Of a stretch of 17,148 nt of DNA, positions 9,316 to 16,325 are shown piece by piece (position 1 is the first letter of the stretch; every line of letters starts with the position of its first letter). Origin of the DNA: Oscillospiraceae bacterium (GTDB lineage: Bacteria; Bacillota; Clostridia; Oscillospirales; Oscillospiraceae). Below the pieces are notes generated by a model. That model had not been told where the DNA came from. It saw nothing but the letters and a program-made list of their open reading frames with translations, and made no database searches. The stretch covers positions 1 to 17,148 of the forward strand of contig JAISTA010000183.1 of the NCBI GenBank assembly GCA_031272845.1, in the 5' to 3' direction. The translations under genes were made by a program, and so were the position numbers.

Positions 9316-9398
9316 TTGGGGCGGGCGGGGGCTTTTACTTTGCCGCGTTGCTGGGGTTCTTTTAGACGGTAATCTATTGGCGAGAACGAAAAGTTCTC
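9316..9398 (+). repeat. Dispersed repeat, copy 1
   Basis: The core at 9352-9395 matches 17100-17143 at 39 of 44 positions without gaps, including an exact 18-base run (9352-9369) and an exact 12-base run (9384-9395). G-runs precede it (9318-9321, 9323-9325, 9327-9331), as in copy 2. GAGAAC (9382-9387) and GTTCTC (9393-9398) form a hairpin with a GAAAA loop. It begins directly after the ABC ATPase stop codon. Confidence 0.75.
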
Positions 9399-9477
9399 TG
9401 TGCGGCGCAGGTTACGGTGTTTGAAATTGGGACTCGGCTGCTCTTCGGTTCACTGCTGGAGCGCCTGCGCGGCGGGC

Positions 9478-9511
9478 GGTTACTTTTTCCGCTCCGCCGG
9501 AAAAAGTAACC
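9478..9511. repeat. Perfect 14-bp inverted repeat (stem-loop)
   Basis: GGTTACTTTTTCCG (9478-9491) is the exact reverse complement of CGGAAAAAGTAACC (9498-9511), with a six-base loop. This is the strongest palindrome in the gene-free region. It may be part of the same repeat family as copy 1. It could also help end transcription of the ABC genes together with the next hairpin. Confidence 0.7.
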
Positions 9512-9523
9512 AAAAAGGGGCGA

Positions 9524-9552
9524 CTTCTTTTAGAAAGAAGCAAATCTTTTTT
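9524..9552 (+). terminator. Terminator-like hairpin after the ABC transporter genes
   Basis: CTTCTTT (9524-9530) pairs with AAAGAAG (9534-9540) around a TAG loop, and a run of seven T follows from about 9546. The stem is AT-rich, so strength is doubtful on its own. The preceding 14-bp stem-loop could act with it. Confidence 0.45.
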
Positions 9553-10257
9553 TATGCCGGGCACAGCATTAGCTACAAGTAGGTGCATACCCACACAATG
9601 ACAGGTGCGGTAGTGTGCGCGAATGCTTCAGCACCGCCGCACGCAGGGGCGAAGCCTGTCGCAGGGATAAAGACTTAGGTCGGATGGTCGGTATGCGCGG
9701 ACTGCGGTGGGGGTGGTTACCGGAAGGATGGTGCTGCTACGATCGCTGCCGCACGTTGTGCTGGCGGTAGGTGCGTCTCCCGGCGCGGCGAGGTGTGTTG
9801 TGGTATTGTGTGCGGCTTGCGGTGCGGTTGCGTCCCCGCTGCCGCAACGTTTCCGTAGGGAACGGCGTCCTCGACGGCCCTACCCTTGGTTTGCCGCCGG
9901 ATTTTGCGTCTGACCAACGTGTCCGTCTGGCATTGGTGCGGTCGTCTGTCTCTGCGCTTTGCGCGTTGGGACACTCGGGTGCGGTGGTTGTTGTTGGATT
10001 TTGGGCGTGGTGTTCTGTGGGGACACTGCCCTCAGCTTCCTGTACGTTTATTGTTCGGTATCTGTGTTTTTTAGCCGGCGGCCGTTCAGGCAGCGCCGTT
10101 CGGACTATGCTTGAGCCGCGCGGTACACATAGTGCGCACCTGCGTTCAGCAAAACGCGGCGGCGAAATGCCCTTACGGACGGCCGATAACCGCTCATATG
10201 GTGCTTCATTCCACAAAAAAATAATCATTTTCAAGTAAAAAAAGAGAATTTTTTGAT
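9553..10257. other. Gene-free, G/T-skewed region
   Basis: I see no credible gene here. Open frames on both strands give low-complexity Arg/Cys/Val-rich products without start signals or known motifs. The + strand is rich in G and T, and GGTGCGGT occurs four times on that strand (9604, 9821, 9935, 9978). No tRNA, rRNA or CRISPR structure is visible. The last 50 bases before 10257 are AT-rich with A- and T-tracts. Confidence 0.55.
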
Positions 10258-10264
10258 TTTTCCC

Positions 10265-10293
10265 TTGCGTATACGGCAATAATAGTATACAAT
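10265..10293 (+). promoter_or_regulatory. Sigma-A-type promoter of the P-type ATPase gene
   Basis: TTGCGT (10265-10270) and TACAAT (10288-10293) are separated by exactly 17 bp. An A/T-tract region (about 10214-10260) lies directly upstream and could act as an UP element. Transcription would begin near 10300, leaving a leader of about 40 bases. Confidence 0.55.
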
Positions 10294-10306
10294 ACTAATA
10301 CTGCCG
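10274..10306. promoter_or_regulatory. 15+15 bp dyad covering the -10 box, probable operator
   Basis: CGGCAATAATAGTAT (10274-10288) and ATACTAATACTGCCG (10292-10306) are reverse complements at 13 of 15 positions around a three-base centre, ACA. The centre lies in the -10 box, so a bound repressor would block RNA polymerase. The regulator is not in this window and the family is not identified. Confidence 0.6.
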
Positions 10307-10338
10307 CTTGCTCCTCCGCTTGCGTACATAAAACCTTT

Positions 10339-12816
10339 ATGCCAAAATCCGAAAACACAACCAAACAGACAAAGCTGCGCCTTGCGCGCACGGACGTCAC
10401 GCTCGGCCTTTCAAGGCAGGAGGCGGAGCGCCGTCACGTTATGGGGCTCGCCAACAGCGCGGCGGAGATTCCCGAAAAATCCGTTGCGGAGATTATTCTC
10501 AGCAACTGCTTCACATATTTTAACCTGATTTACGCGATTTTTGCGGTGGTACTCATTTTTGTGAGGGCCTACCGTGAGCTTACGTTTATTCCGATAATTC
10601 TGCTTAACACCGCGCTCGGTATTTTGCAGGAAACGCGCTCGCGCACCGTGCTGCACAGAATGCGCATTATAGACACGCAGGAGGCCGCCGTCATCCGCGA
10701 CGGAGACCGTTTCGGCATTCCCTCGCCGGACTGTGTTCTCGGCGACCTTGTGGAGCTTACTGCCGGAGACGAGATTTTTGCCGACGCGCGCGTTGTATCG
10801 GGCAGTTGCTCCGTCAATGAATCGCTTGTAACGGGCGAGGCGGACGAGGTCGGCAAAAAGACCGGGGACGGCCTGAAGTCCGGGAGCTTTCTTGTTTCCG
10901 GACAGGTGCGCGCCGTTTTAACCGCGGTCGGCGAGAAAAGCTACGTTTCACAGCTCTCCCGCGAGGCAAAGTCCGCGCGTGAGCCGAGAAGCTCTGAAAT
11001 GCTAGACGTTTTGATGAAGCTTGTGCGCTTTGTCGGATACATGATAATCCCTATCGGCATCATGACGGTTCTGCTGAACACCGTTTTGCTGAAAACGCCG
11101 TTCAGAGACGGCGTTATCGCGGCAGTCGCGTCCTTATCCGCTATGATTCCGCAGGGACTGTACCTGCTTGTGTCGGCGACGCTTATTACGTCGATTATCC
11201 GGCTGTTCCGCAAAAATACGCTTGTGCGCGAAATGTCCGCGATTGAGGCGCTAGCGCGGGTCGACACGCTGTGTATCGACAAAACGGGCACAATCACTGA
11301 AAAGCAAATGCGCCTTGGCGCGGTTATACCGCTCGACAGGTTTTCTGAAAGCCAAATATCCGTGCTTATGCGCGAATATCTGCGCAATTCAGACGATAAC
11401 GACACGTCGTTTGCCCTGCGCGAGTATTACAAGCTTGAGTTTTCCGTCTCGTTTGACGACGACGGGGACTTTTTGCCCTTTACCTCAGGACGCAAGTTCT
11501 CGGCAAAGCGCATACGCAACGGAACCTACGTTCTCGGCGCACCTGAACACGCGGGGCTGACGGGCGCGCGCGCGGAGAAAATACTTGCCCTGCAGGAGCA
11601 CGGCTACCGCGTTCTTGTGCTGTTCGTGTGCACCGCGCCGATTGCGGATATTGAGGACGGACTTGGCTTCGGGCAGTGCCGCCCGCTCGCGGCCTTCGCA
11701 ATGTCAAACCCGCTGCGCAAAAACGCGAAGCACACCTTTGCCATTTTCCAAAAGCGCGGCGTTGAGTTAAAGGTTATCTCCGGCGACAGTCCGGTTTCCG
11801 TGTCCGCCGTTGCGGGACGCGCCGGAATTGAGAACGCAGACAAGGTTATTGACATGTCCCAATGGCGGATTGACGAGGAAAACGAGCGCCTTGTCTCAAA
11901 ATCCGACCCGGATACATTTATAACGCTGGCGGACGCTGTTTCGCGCATTGCGGTTTTCGGCAGGGTTACGCCGGAGGACAAGCGCACGCTTGTTACGGCA
12001 ATGCAGAAGTCGGGCAGAACCGTCGGCATGACGGGGGACGGCGTGAACGACGTTCTCGCCCTAAAGGCGGCGGACTGCGGCGTCGCGATGGCCGAGGGCG
12101 CGGAATCCGCCAAGGCCGTAAGCGACATTGTGCTTCTGCATTCAGACTTTTCGGCGCTGACGGGCGTTGTTGCCGAGGGACGGCGCGTTATCGGAAACAT
12201 AGAGCGCTCGGCCGCGCTGTTTCTCACGAAAAACCTGTTTTCGCTGGCGCTGACTCTCTTAACGCTCACGTTCCAGTTCCGCTTTCCGACCACCGTTACG
12301 CAGATGACGCTGCTGAACGCGGCCTTTATCGGGATTCCCGGCACCATTTTCGCGCTTGAGCCGTCCCGGCGGAGAATCAGCGGGAAATTCCTGCCGAATG
12401 TGCTTAAAGCGGCCTTTCCGGCGGCCTTCGGCGAGCTTGTCGCGGCGGTGCTTATAGCGGCGGTTTGTGCAACGCGCGGCCTGCCGTTTACGGATCAGCG
12501 CACGGCCTCGTTTTTTGCCATTGCTGCGGTCAGCCTTGCGCAAACGGCACGGGTCGGCCGGCCGCTTGACAAAAAGCGCTGCCTGCTCCTGCTTGGTTTG
12601 GTTGCCGCGTTTGCCGTTACATGCGCGATTTTCTTTGACGCACTCGAATTCTCACGGCTCACGCCCGGCGGCGTTACGGCTATGCTGTTCGGTACGCTTG
12701 CGGGTCTCGCCGCAATGGTTCTGTGCCTGGCGGTGTCGCGCCGCGCAAAGCCTGACGACGAACAGACAATGTCCGGCGAGGAGCCGGATCGGGACGGCAC
12801 ACGTCAGTCCGCGTAA
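10339..12816 (+). CDS. P-type cation-transporting ATPase, CtpE-like
   Basis: This is an ATP-driven cation pump of 825 residues with about ten helices. All catalytic parts are present: actuator TGEA (165-168; the glutamate is kept but the usual TGES serine is alanine), helix-4 motif IPQGL (P271, Q272), phosphorylated aspartate in DKTGTIT (D314), a nucleotide-site VLGAPE, and hinge TGDGVND (565-571). There is no N-terminal metal-binding domain, so Cu/Zn/Cd export is unlikely. The helix-4 and IRLFRKNTLVREMSAIEALARVDTL segments resemble CtpE, a Ca2+ uptake-linked pump of mycobacteria. The Gln in place of the usual PEGL glutamate makes the ion uncertain. The ATG at 10339 lacks a clear Shine-Dalgarno sequence. 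The gene stands alone between its own promoter and a terminator. Confidence 0.88.
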   Translation: MPKSENTTKQTKLRLARTDVTLGLSRQEAERRHVMGLANSAAEIPEKSVAEIILSNCFTYFNLIYAIFAVVLIFVRAYRELTFIPIILLNTALGILQETRSRTVLHRMRIIDTQEAAVIRDGDRFGIPSPDCVLGDLVELTAGDEIFADARVVSGSCSVNESLVTGEADEVGKKTGDGLKSGSFLVSGQVRAVLTAVGEKSYVSQLSREAKSAREPRSSEMLDVLMKLVRFVGYMIIPIGIMTVLLNTVLLKTPFRDGVIAAVASLSAMIPQGLYLLVSATLITSIIRLFRKNTLVREMSAIEALARVDTLCIDKTGTITEKQMRLGAVIPLDRFSESQISVLMREYLRNSDDNDTSFALREYYKLEFSVSFDDDGDFLPFTSGRKFSAKRIRNGTYVLGAPEHAGLTGARAEKILALQEHGYRVLVLFVCTAPIADIEDGLGFGQCRPLAAFAMSNPLRKNAKHTFAIFQKRGVELKVISGDSPVSVSAVAGRAGIENADKVIDMSQWRIDEENERLVSKSDPDTFITLADAVSRIAVFGRVTPEDKRTLVTAMQKSGRTVGMTGDGVNDVLALKAADCGVAMAEGAESAKAVSDIVLLHSDFSALTGVVAEGRRVIGNIERSAALFLTKNLFSLALTLLTLTFQFRFPTTVTQMTLLNAAFIGIPGTIFALEPSRRRISGKFLPNVLKAAFPAAFGELVAAVLIAAVCATRGLPFTDQRTASFFAIAAVSLAQTARVGRPLDKKRCLLLLGLVAAFAVTCAIFFDALEFSRLTPGGVTAMLFGTLAGLAAMVLCLAVSRRAKPDDEQTMSGEEPDRDGTRQSA

Positions 12817-12851
12817 CGGTGCCGGAAACTGTACTGCGGAGGACCCGCGCA

Positions 12852-12883
12852 GTGTAACGAAACGTTCTGTTACACAAATTTTT
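12852..12883 (+). terminator. Terminator of the P-type ATPase gene
   Basis: GTGTAAC (12852-12858) pairs with GTTACAC (12869-12875) around a ten-base loop, followed by AAA and five T. It lies 35 bp after the stop codon. The stem is short and the T-run is offset, so efficiency may be moderate. Confidence 0.55.
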
Positions 12884-12947
12884 GCTGCAAAATGCGATCG
12901 AAAATGACTTTTTTCGCGGCAAGCCGCTTTTATGTATATTTTTTCGC

Positions 12948-12976
12948 TTGCAAATATGTGGAAAAGGTGCTATTAT
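12948..12976 (+). promoter_or_regulatory. Sigma-A-type promoter of ychF
   Basis: TTGCAA (12948-12953) and TATTAT (12971-12976) are separated by exactly 17 bp in an AT-rich patch. The predicted start near 12983 would leave a leader of about 187 bases before ychF. Apart from this promoter and the terminator before it, the 353-bp gap holds nothing else that I can name with confidence. Confidence 0.6.
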
Positions 12977-13169
12977 AAGCGGCAATAGGCGCTTGGCTCG
13001 GCCGTGCGTTCAGCATATTTGCGTCACAGTCAACGCTTTTTGGTGCGGCGCGGTGCTGAGGCACGGTGCGCCCTGCGCCGGAACACACACAATCACCCTG
13101 ATTCCGCCGATTTGGAACCGACACGGCGCTCAGGCGTAATGAAGACATTATATATTCAGGATACCACAG

Positions 13170-14267
13170 ATGAAGCTTGGAATAGTCGGGCTGCCGAATG
13201 TCGGCAAGTCCACACTCTTTAACGCGATAACACAGGCCGGGGCGGAGGTTGCGAACTACCCCTTTTGCACAATAGAACCGAACGTCGGAATCGTCCCCGT
13301 GCCGGACGCGCGGATTGACTGGCTCTCGCAGCTTTACGCCACAAAAAAACGGACCCCCGCCGTTATTGAGTTTGTCGATATCGCGGGACTTGTTGCCGGA
13401 GCCTCACGCGGGGAGGGACTGGGCAACAAGTTTTTGTCGCACATCCGCTCCGTTGACGCGATTGTGCATGTAGTCCGCGCGTTTGACGACGACGACATTA
13501 TACATACGCTGGGCGGCGCCGACCCAAAGCGCGACATTGAGATCATAAACCTTGAGTTGATACTTGCCGACCTTGAATCGGCGCAGCGCCGCGCGGATAA
13601 GTCGCGCAAGGCGGCAAAGTCCGGCGACAAAAAGGAAACCCTTGCGGCGGAGCTTTTTGAGCGGATTGCGGAGCGTCTCGGCGAGGAAAAGCCCGTGCGC
13701 GGCCTTGAGATGACGGACGAGGAGCGGGAGATCGCGCGTCAGGCGGAGTTTTTGTCCGCAAAGCCCGTTATTTACTGCGCGAATCTGGACGAAAACACAT
13801 TTTCCGCCGGGTACGAAAAAAGCGAGTACTACAAGACGATTGCGTATATCGCAGCCGCCGAGGGCGCGGAGGTTCTGCCTATCTGTGCCAAAACGGAGCT
13901 TGAGATTGCGGAGCTGCCCGAGGACGAGCGCGGTCTGTTTTTAGAGGAGCTGGGCATTACGGAATCCGGGCTTGACCGTCTGGTTAAAAGCAGCTACAGC
14001 CTGCTTGGGCTGATATCCTTTCTCACGGCCGGAGCCGACGAGTGCCGCGCGTGGACTATCGTTCGCGGAACGCGCGCGCCGCAAGCCGCAGGAAAGATAC
14101 ATTCAGACTTTGAGCGCGGCTTTATCCGCGCCGAAATCGTCGCCTTTTCGGATCTGCACTCCTGCGGGACGCAGGCCTCAGCAAAGGAAAAGGGACTTGT
14201 GCGCTCCGAGGGAAAGGAGTATGTTATGCAGGACGGAGACGTTACGCTGTTTCGGTTTAACGTGTAA
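13170..14267 (+). CDS. ychF: YchF/OLA1 family ATPase, ribosome-associated
   Basis: YchF is a universally conserved Obg-related P-loop protein that binds ribosomes and prefers ATP over GTP. The 365-residue product matches the family length. Visible parts are the P-loop GLPNVGKST (7-15), switch region [17 protein letters not shown] (70-74), NLDE (205-208), which replaces the G-protein NKxD and explains the loss of guanine selectivity, and the conserved histidine in [12 protein letters not shown] (H112). The central coiled-coil arm and the C-terminal TGS domain, ending [21 protein letters not shown], are complete. The start ATG is preceded by a weak CAGGA. It appears to be transcribed alone from its own promoter. 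Confidence 0.98.
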   Translation: MKLGIVGLPNVGKSTLFNAITQAGAEVANYPFCTIEPNVGIVPVPDARIDWLSQLYATKKRTPAVIEFVDIAGLVAGASRGEGLGNKFLSHIRSVDAIVHVVRAFDDDDIIHTLGGADPKRDIEIINLELILADLESAQRRADKSRKAAKSGDKKETLAAELFERIAERLGEEKPVRGLEMTDEEREIARQAEFLSAKPVIYCANLDENTFSAGYEKSEYYKTIAYIAAAEGAEVLPICAKTELEIAELPEDERGLFLEELGITESGLDRLVKSSYSLLGLISFLTAGADECRAWTIVRGTRAPQAAGKIHSDFERGFIRAEIVAFSDLHSCGTQASAKEKGLVRSEGKEYVMQDGDVTLFRFNV

Positions 14268-14340
14268 GGCGCAATATAGTTGCTCAGCCATAAAAAAGCG
14301 CGCGGCGGGCTTTTGTGACTGCCGGCGGCGGTCAGCGCGT

Positions 14341-14347
14341 TTCGACA
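14341..14347 (-). promoter_or_regulatory. 0A box (Spo0A-binding site) 1
   Basis: The minus strand reads TTTTGTCGAAA across 14340-14350, containing the exact Spo0A core TGTCGAA. It lies about 170 bp upstream of the proposed spo0A promoter. Autoregulation through such sites is known for spo0A in Bacillus. Confidence 0.5.
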
Positions 14348-14465
14348 AAACTCTCTTGCTCTTGCGGCTATTTTTCGCGCTGTTTTTGCTTATTATTTTG
14401 ATTTTTCGTTTTATTGTTTTAAAATACCTACAATGTGCCGGTTTTCGCACAAATTCCGCGCGGAA

Positions 14466-14472
14466 TTCGACA
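14466..14472 (-). promoter_or_regulatory. 0A box (Spo0A-binding site) 2
   Basis: A second exact TGTCGAA core in the same orientation as the first, with its end 43 bp before the proposed -35 of spo0A. Two perfect cores in one 349-bp gap in front of spo0A make direct autoregulation plausible. Confidence 0.5.
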
Positions 14473-14515
14473 GCGCCGTTCGGCAAAAGTACAGACTAAA
14501 ACAGAAAATCAGAAG

Positions 14516-14544
14516 TTGCGCATTCAGCAAAAATCAGGTATATT
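14516..14544 (+). promoter_or_regulatory. Sigma-A-type promoter of spo0A
   Basis: TTGCGC (14516-14521) and TATATT (14539-14544) are separated by 17 bp, with transcription expected near 14551. I could not place a sigma-H promoter with correct spacing. An AGGTATA/GAAC pair is present but its spacer is about two bases short. Confidence 0.5.
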
Positions 14545-14555
14545 TTATTTAATAG

Positions 14556-14581
14556 AACTTCTGCTGACATAAACAGAAGTT
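14556..14581 (+). other. Leader stem-loop of spo0A with a third copy of the arm upstream
   Basis: AACTTCTG (14556-14563) pairs with CAGAAGTT (14574-14581) around ten bases, at the expected 5' end of the spo0A mRNA. A third arm, CAGAAGTT, sits at 14510-14517 and overlaps the -35 box. As DNA these are three related half-sites; as RNA only the second and third would be in the transcript. Confidence 0.45.
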
Positions 14582-14616
14582 AATCTGCAAATACGGCGTA
14601 AACAAGGATTCCCATT

Positions 14617-15453
14617 ATGGATAACACAAAGCAAAACCGGTCGATTAAGTGCGTAATAGCCGACCCGAACGACAACTTCCGCGAGCTCATCTGCGAGGGA
14701 CTGGCGCAGGACAATGTTTTTGAAATCTGCGGCGCGGTGCGCGACGGCAACGAGGCCTTTGCCGACATTGTCGCCTACAAGGCGGACGTGCTCATTACAG
14801 ACGTTGTGCTCGACGGGATGGACGGACTCGCGCTGCTGAAGAAAATCAACACGCTGCCTGAATCGCTCCGACCCGCGTCAATCGTTCTGTCCTCATTTCT
14901 GTCAAGCTTCATTCAAAAAGAAATCGCCTCGCTTTCTGCGTCGTATTTCATCGCAAAGCCCTGCAACATTTCGGATCTCGTGACGCGCATAATCGAGGTC
15001 TACAAGTACAAAACGGGCGGCGACGACAACAGCCAGCGCGCGGTGTTTGATCCCGGCTCCTTTACGCCAAAGCGCGGCGGAGACGTCAGCGACGAGCGCG
15101 TGCTGAACTCCGTTATCACCGAGATTCTCATGGAAATCGGCGTTCCCGCGCACATCAAGGGCTATACATACGTGCGCCGCGCTATACTTATGACGATTTG
15201 CCGCCCTGAAATTATAGACAGGGTGACAAAGGAGCTGTATCCGGAAATTGCGGACTACTTCAACACCACGCCGACGCGCGTTGAGCGCGCTATCCGCCAC
15301 GGCATAGAGGTCGCGTGGGATCGCGGAAATATTGAGGTTCTGCAAAAGTTCTTCGGCTACACGGTGTCGAATATCAAGGGCAAGCCGACAAACAGCGAGT
15401 TTATAGCTATGATCGCGGATAGAATCAAGCTCTCGCGGCAGATGATCGGATAG
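14617..15453 (+). CDS. spo0A: Sporulation master regulator Spo0A
   Basis: Spo0A is the response regulator that, once phosphorylated, starts sporulation. The 278-residue product has a receiver domain (about 10-130) with phospho-acceptor D62 in [13 protein letters not shown]92 and K114 in FIAKPCN. A linker follows, then the Spo0A-specific DNA-binding domain (about 165-278). That domain contains [16 protein letters not shown] and the recognition segment [18 protein letters not shown], both nearly invariant in the family. AAGGA (14604-14608) lies eight bases before the ATG. One oddity is ADPNDNF at residues 15-21: the second acidic residue of the usual DD pair is proline (P17). The gene is monocistronic, follows ychF rather than spoIVB, and ends at a strong terminator. 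Confidence 0.97.
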   Translation: MDNTKQNRSIKCVIADPNDNFRELICEGLAQDNVFEICGAVRDGNEAFADIVAYKADVLITDVVLDGMDGLALLKKINTLPESLRPASIVLSSFLSSFIQKEIASLSASYFIAKPCNISDLVTRIIEVYKYKTGGDDNSQRAVFDPGSFTPKRGGDVSDERVLNSVITEILMEIGVPAHIKGYTYVRRAILMTICRPEIIDRVTKELYPEIADYFNTTPTRVERAIRHGIEVAWDRGNIEVLQKFFGYTVSNIKGKPTNSEFIAMIADRIKLSRQMIG

Positions 15454-15473
15454 GTCTCCAAAACTTAAACCAC

Positions 15474-15506
15474 AAAAAGAGGGCGGATTTTATCCGCCCT
15501 CTTTTT
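15474..15506. terminator. Strong bidirectional terminator
   Basis: A perfect 15-bp stem (15474-15488 with 15492-15506) and three-base loop, GC-rich in the middle and flanked by five A on the left and five T on the right. It therefore ends spo0A on the + strand and the spoVAC unit on the minus strand. Confidence 0.95.
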
Positions 15507-15553
15507 ATATTCACTTGACTGCGGCAGTGCAAACGCCGCTTAAATGTTTGCCC

Positions 15554-15736
15554 TTACGACAGGGAAATTCCGCTGTCTCTCAGCTCGTTCATTTTCGCAA
15601 GCTCGGCAGCCGGGCGCTCGGCAGCCGTTCTGTAGGGGCAGCCGCCGTTTTGGGCGAAATTGCCGAAGCCCGGCGAGTAATTCAGCATACAAATCCCCTC
15701 CTGCTGGTGACGGCATTTTTCAAGACAGGTAATCAC
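15554..15736 (-). CDS. Small four-cysteine protein after spoVAC
   Basis: This 60-residue product starts with a GTG two bases after the spoVAC stop and has GGGGAGG eight bases ahead, which supports translation. It begins TCLEKCRHQQEGICML and later has GGCPY, giving Cys at 4, 8, 16 and 33. I recall short clostridial proteins with a similar C...C.hQ.dG.C.L...C.Y pattern, often under misleading annotation, but cannot assign a function. The spacing could suit a small zinc or iron-sulfur site; that is inference. It has no signal peptide or membrane helix. The coupled start suggests co-expression with spoVAC in the forespore. Confidence 0.7.
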   Translation of the reverse strand: MITCLEKCRHQQEGICMLNYSPGFGNFAQNGGCPYRTAAERPAAELAKMNELRDSGISLS

Positions 15737-15738
15737 GG

Positions 15739-16224
15739 CTAAAGCCTCCCCGCAATCATCTCGATTGCGTAATAAATAAGCCCGCAGATAAACGCGGACG
15801 AGGTTCCGTACACAAGTACGGGTCCCGCTATTGTGAACATCTTAACGCCAGTGCCGGTTATGCGCCCCTCCGGGACAAACTCAATCGCGGCCGACGCAAC
15901 GGAGTTTGCAAACCCCGTTATCGGCACAAGCGTACCCGCTCCGGCGTGCTTTGCAAGCTTGCCATACAGGTGCAGCGAGGTCAAAACAACGCTGAAAAGT
16001 ATCATAAATATGGACGTTACCGCGCCGAGGCTGTCCTCCGCCGCGCCGAGCGCCGAGGCCGTAAAGCGCACAGCCTGACCGATACAGCATATCAGTCCGC
16101 CGATTACAAACGCCTTTATGCAGTTCGTAAAAAGCTTTGATTTCGGCTCAAATTTCGCGGCAAACTCGATGTATTTGTCGTTCGGCATTGAAGAAATGTC
16201 TGATTTTTTTGTATTTCCAGCCAA
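15739..16224 (-). CDS. spoVAC: Stage V sporulation protein AC (dipicolinic acid channel)
   Basis: SpoVAC is an inner-membrane protein of the forespore. With SpoVAD and SpoVAE it takes up dipicolinic acid during sporulation and releases it at germination. The 161-residue product has a short polar N-terminus, then the family segment FEPKSKLFTNCIKAFVIGG followed by LICCIGQ, then three or four further hydrophobic stretches. The loop GTLVPITGFANSVASAAIEF and PEGRITGTGVKMF are also family-typical. The start is a TTG at 16222-16224, with GGAGGG seven bases ahead on the minus strand. Usually spoVAD and spoVAE follow; here only the small Cys protein does. Confusion with SpoVAE is unlikely because of the length and the PKS...N.I.AF start. 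Confidence 0.93.
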   Translation of the reverse strand: MAGNTKKSDISSMPNDKYIEFAAKFEPKSKLFTNCIKAFVIGGLICCIGQAVRFTASALGAAEDSLGAVTSIFMILFSVVLTSLHLYGKLAKHAGAGTLVPITGFANSVASAAIEFVPEGRITGTGVKMFTIAGPVLVYGTSSAFICGLIYYAIEMIAGRL

Positions 16225-16250
16225 TTTAACGCCCTCCGTGTGTTTGACTA

Positions 16251-16281
16251 TATTATTTGCAAAAAGCGGCGCAAAAATTCA
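16251..16281 (-). promoter_or_regulatory. Sigma-G-like promoter of spoVAC
   Basis: On the minus strand TGAATT (16281-16276) and AATAATA (16257-16251) are separated by 18 bp. The forespore sigma-G consensus is roughly TGMATA and CATWMTA with 17-18 bp, so the boxes match at 5 of 6 and 6 of 7. Known sigma-G control of spoVA in Bacillus supports the call. The TTG start lies about 20 bases after the expected transcription start. Confidence 0.6.
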
Positions 16282-16325
16282 TACAGCGGCGGCGCTTTGG
16301 ATTTTCTCCGCGCGCCGGGCAGGAA

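Noticed and set aside
9707..10279. Several open frames of 60-180 codons on both strands in the gene-free block
   Set aside because: They overlap each other on opposite strands, have Arg/Cys/Val-rich low-complexity products, lack ribosome-binding sites and show no recognisable motif.
11604..12347. A 247-codon minus-strand open frame inside the P-type ATPase gene
   Set aside because: It is fully antisense to a gene with intact catalytic motifs, and its Ser/Thr/Arg-rich product is typical of a shadow frame in GC-rich coding DNA.
12977..13169. A riboswitch or T-box in the ychF leader
   Set aside because: I see none of the conserved motifs of a known class, no T-box sequence and no terminator directly before the start codon.
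14316..14334. An 8-bp GC-rich hairpin after ychF as its terminator
   Set aside because: No T-run follows it, so intrinsic termination there cannot be supported; the ychF terminator remains unplaced.
10091..14483. A shared 13-base string CAGCGCCGTTCGG at 10091 and 14471
   Set aside because: One or two 13-base matches are expected by chance in a window of this size, and the flanks do not match.
14534..14560. A sigma-H promoter for spo0A (AGGTATA with ATAGAAC)
   Set aside because: The spacer is nine bases, about two shorter than the sigma-H consensus, and a sigma-A pair with exact 17-bp spacing overlaps it.
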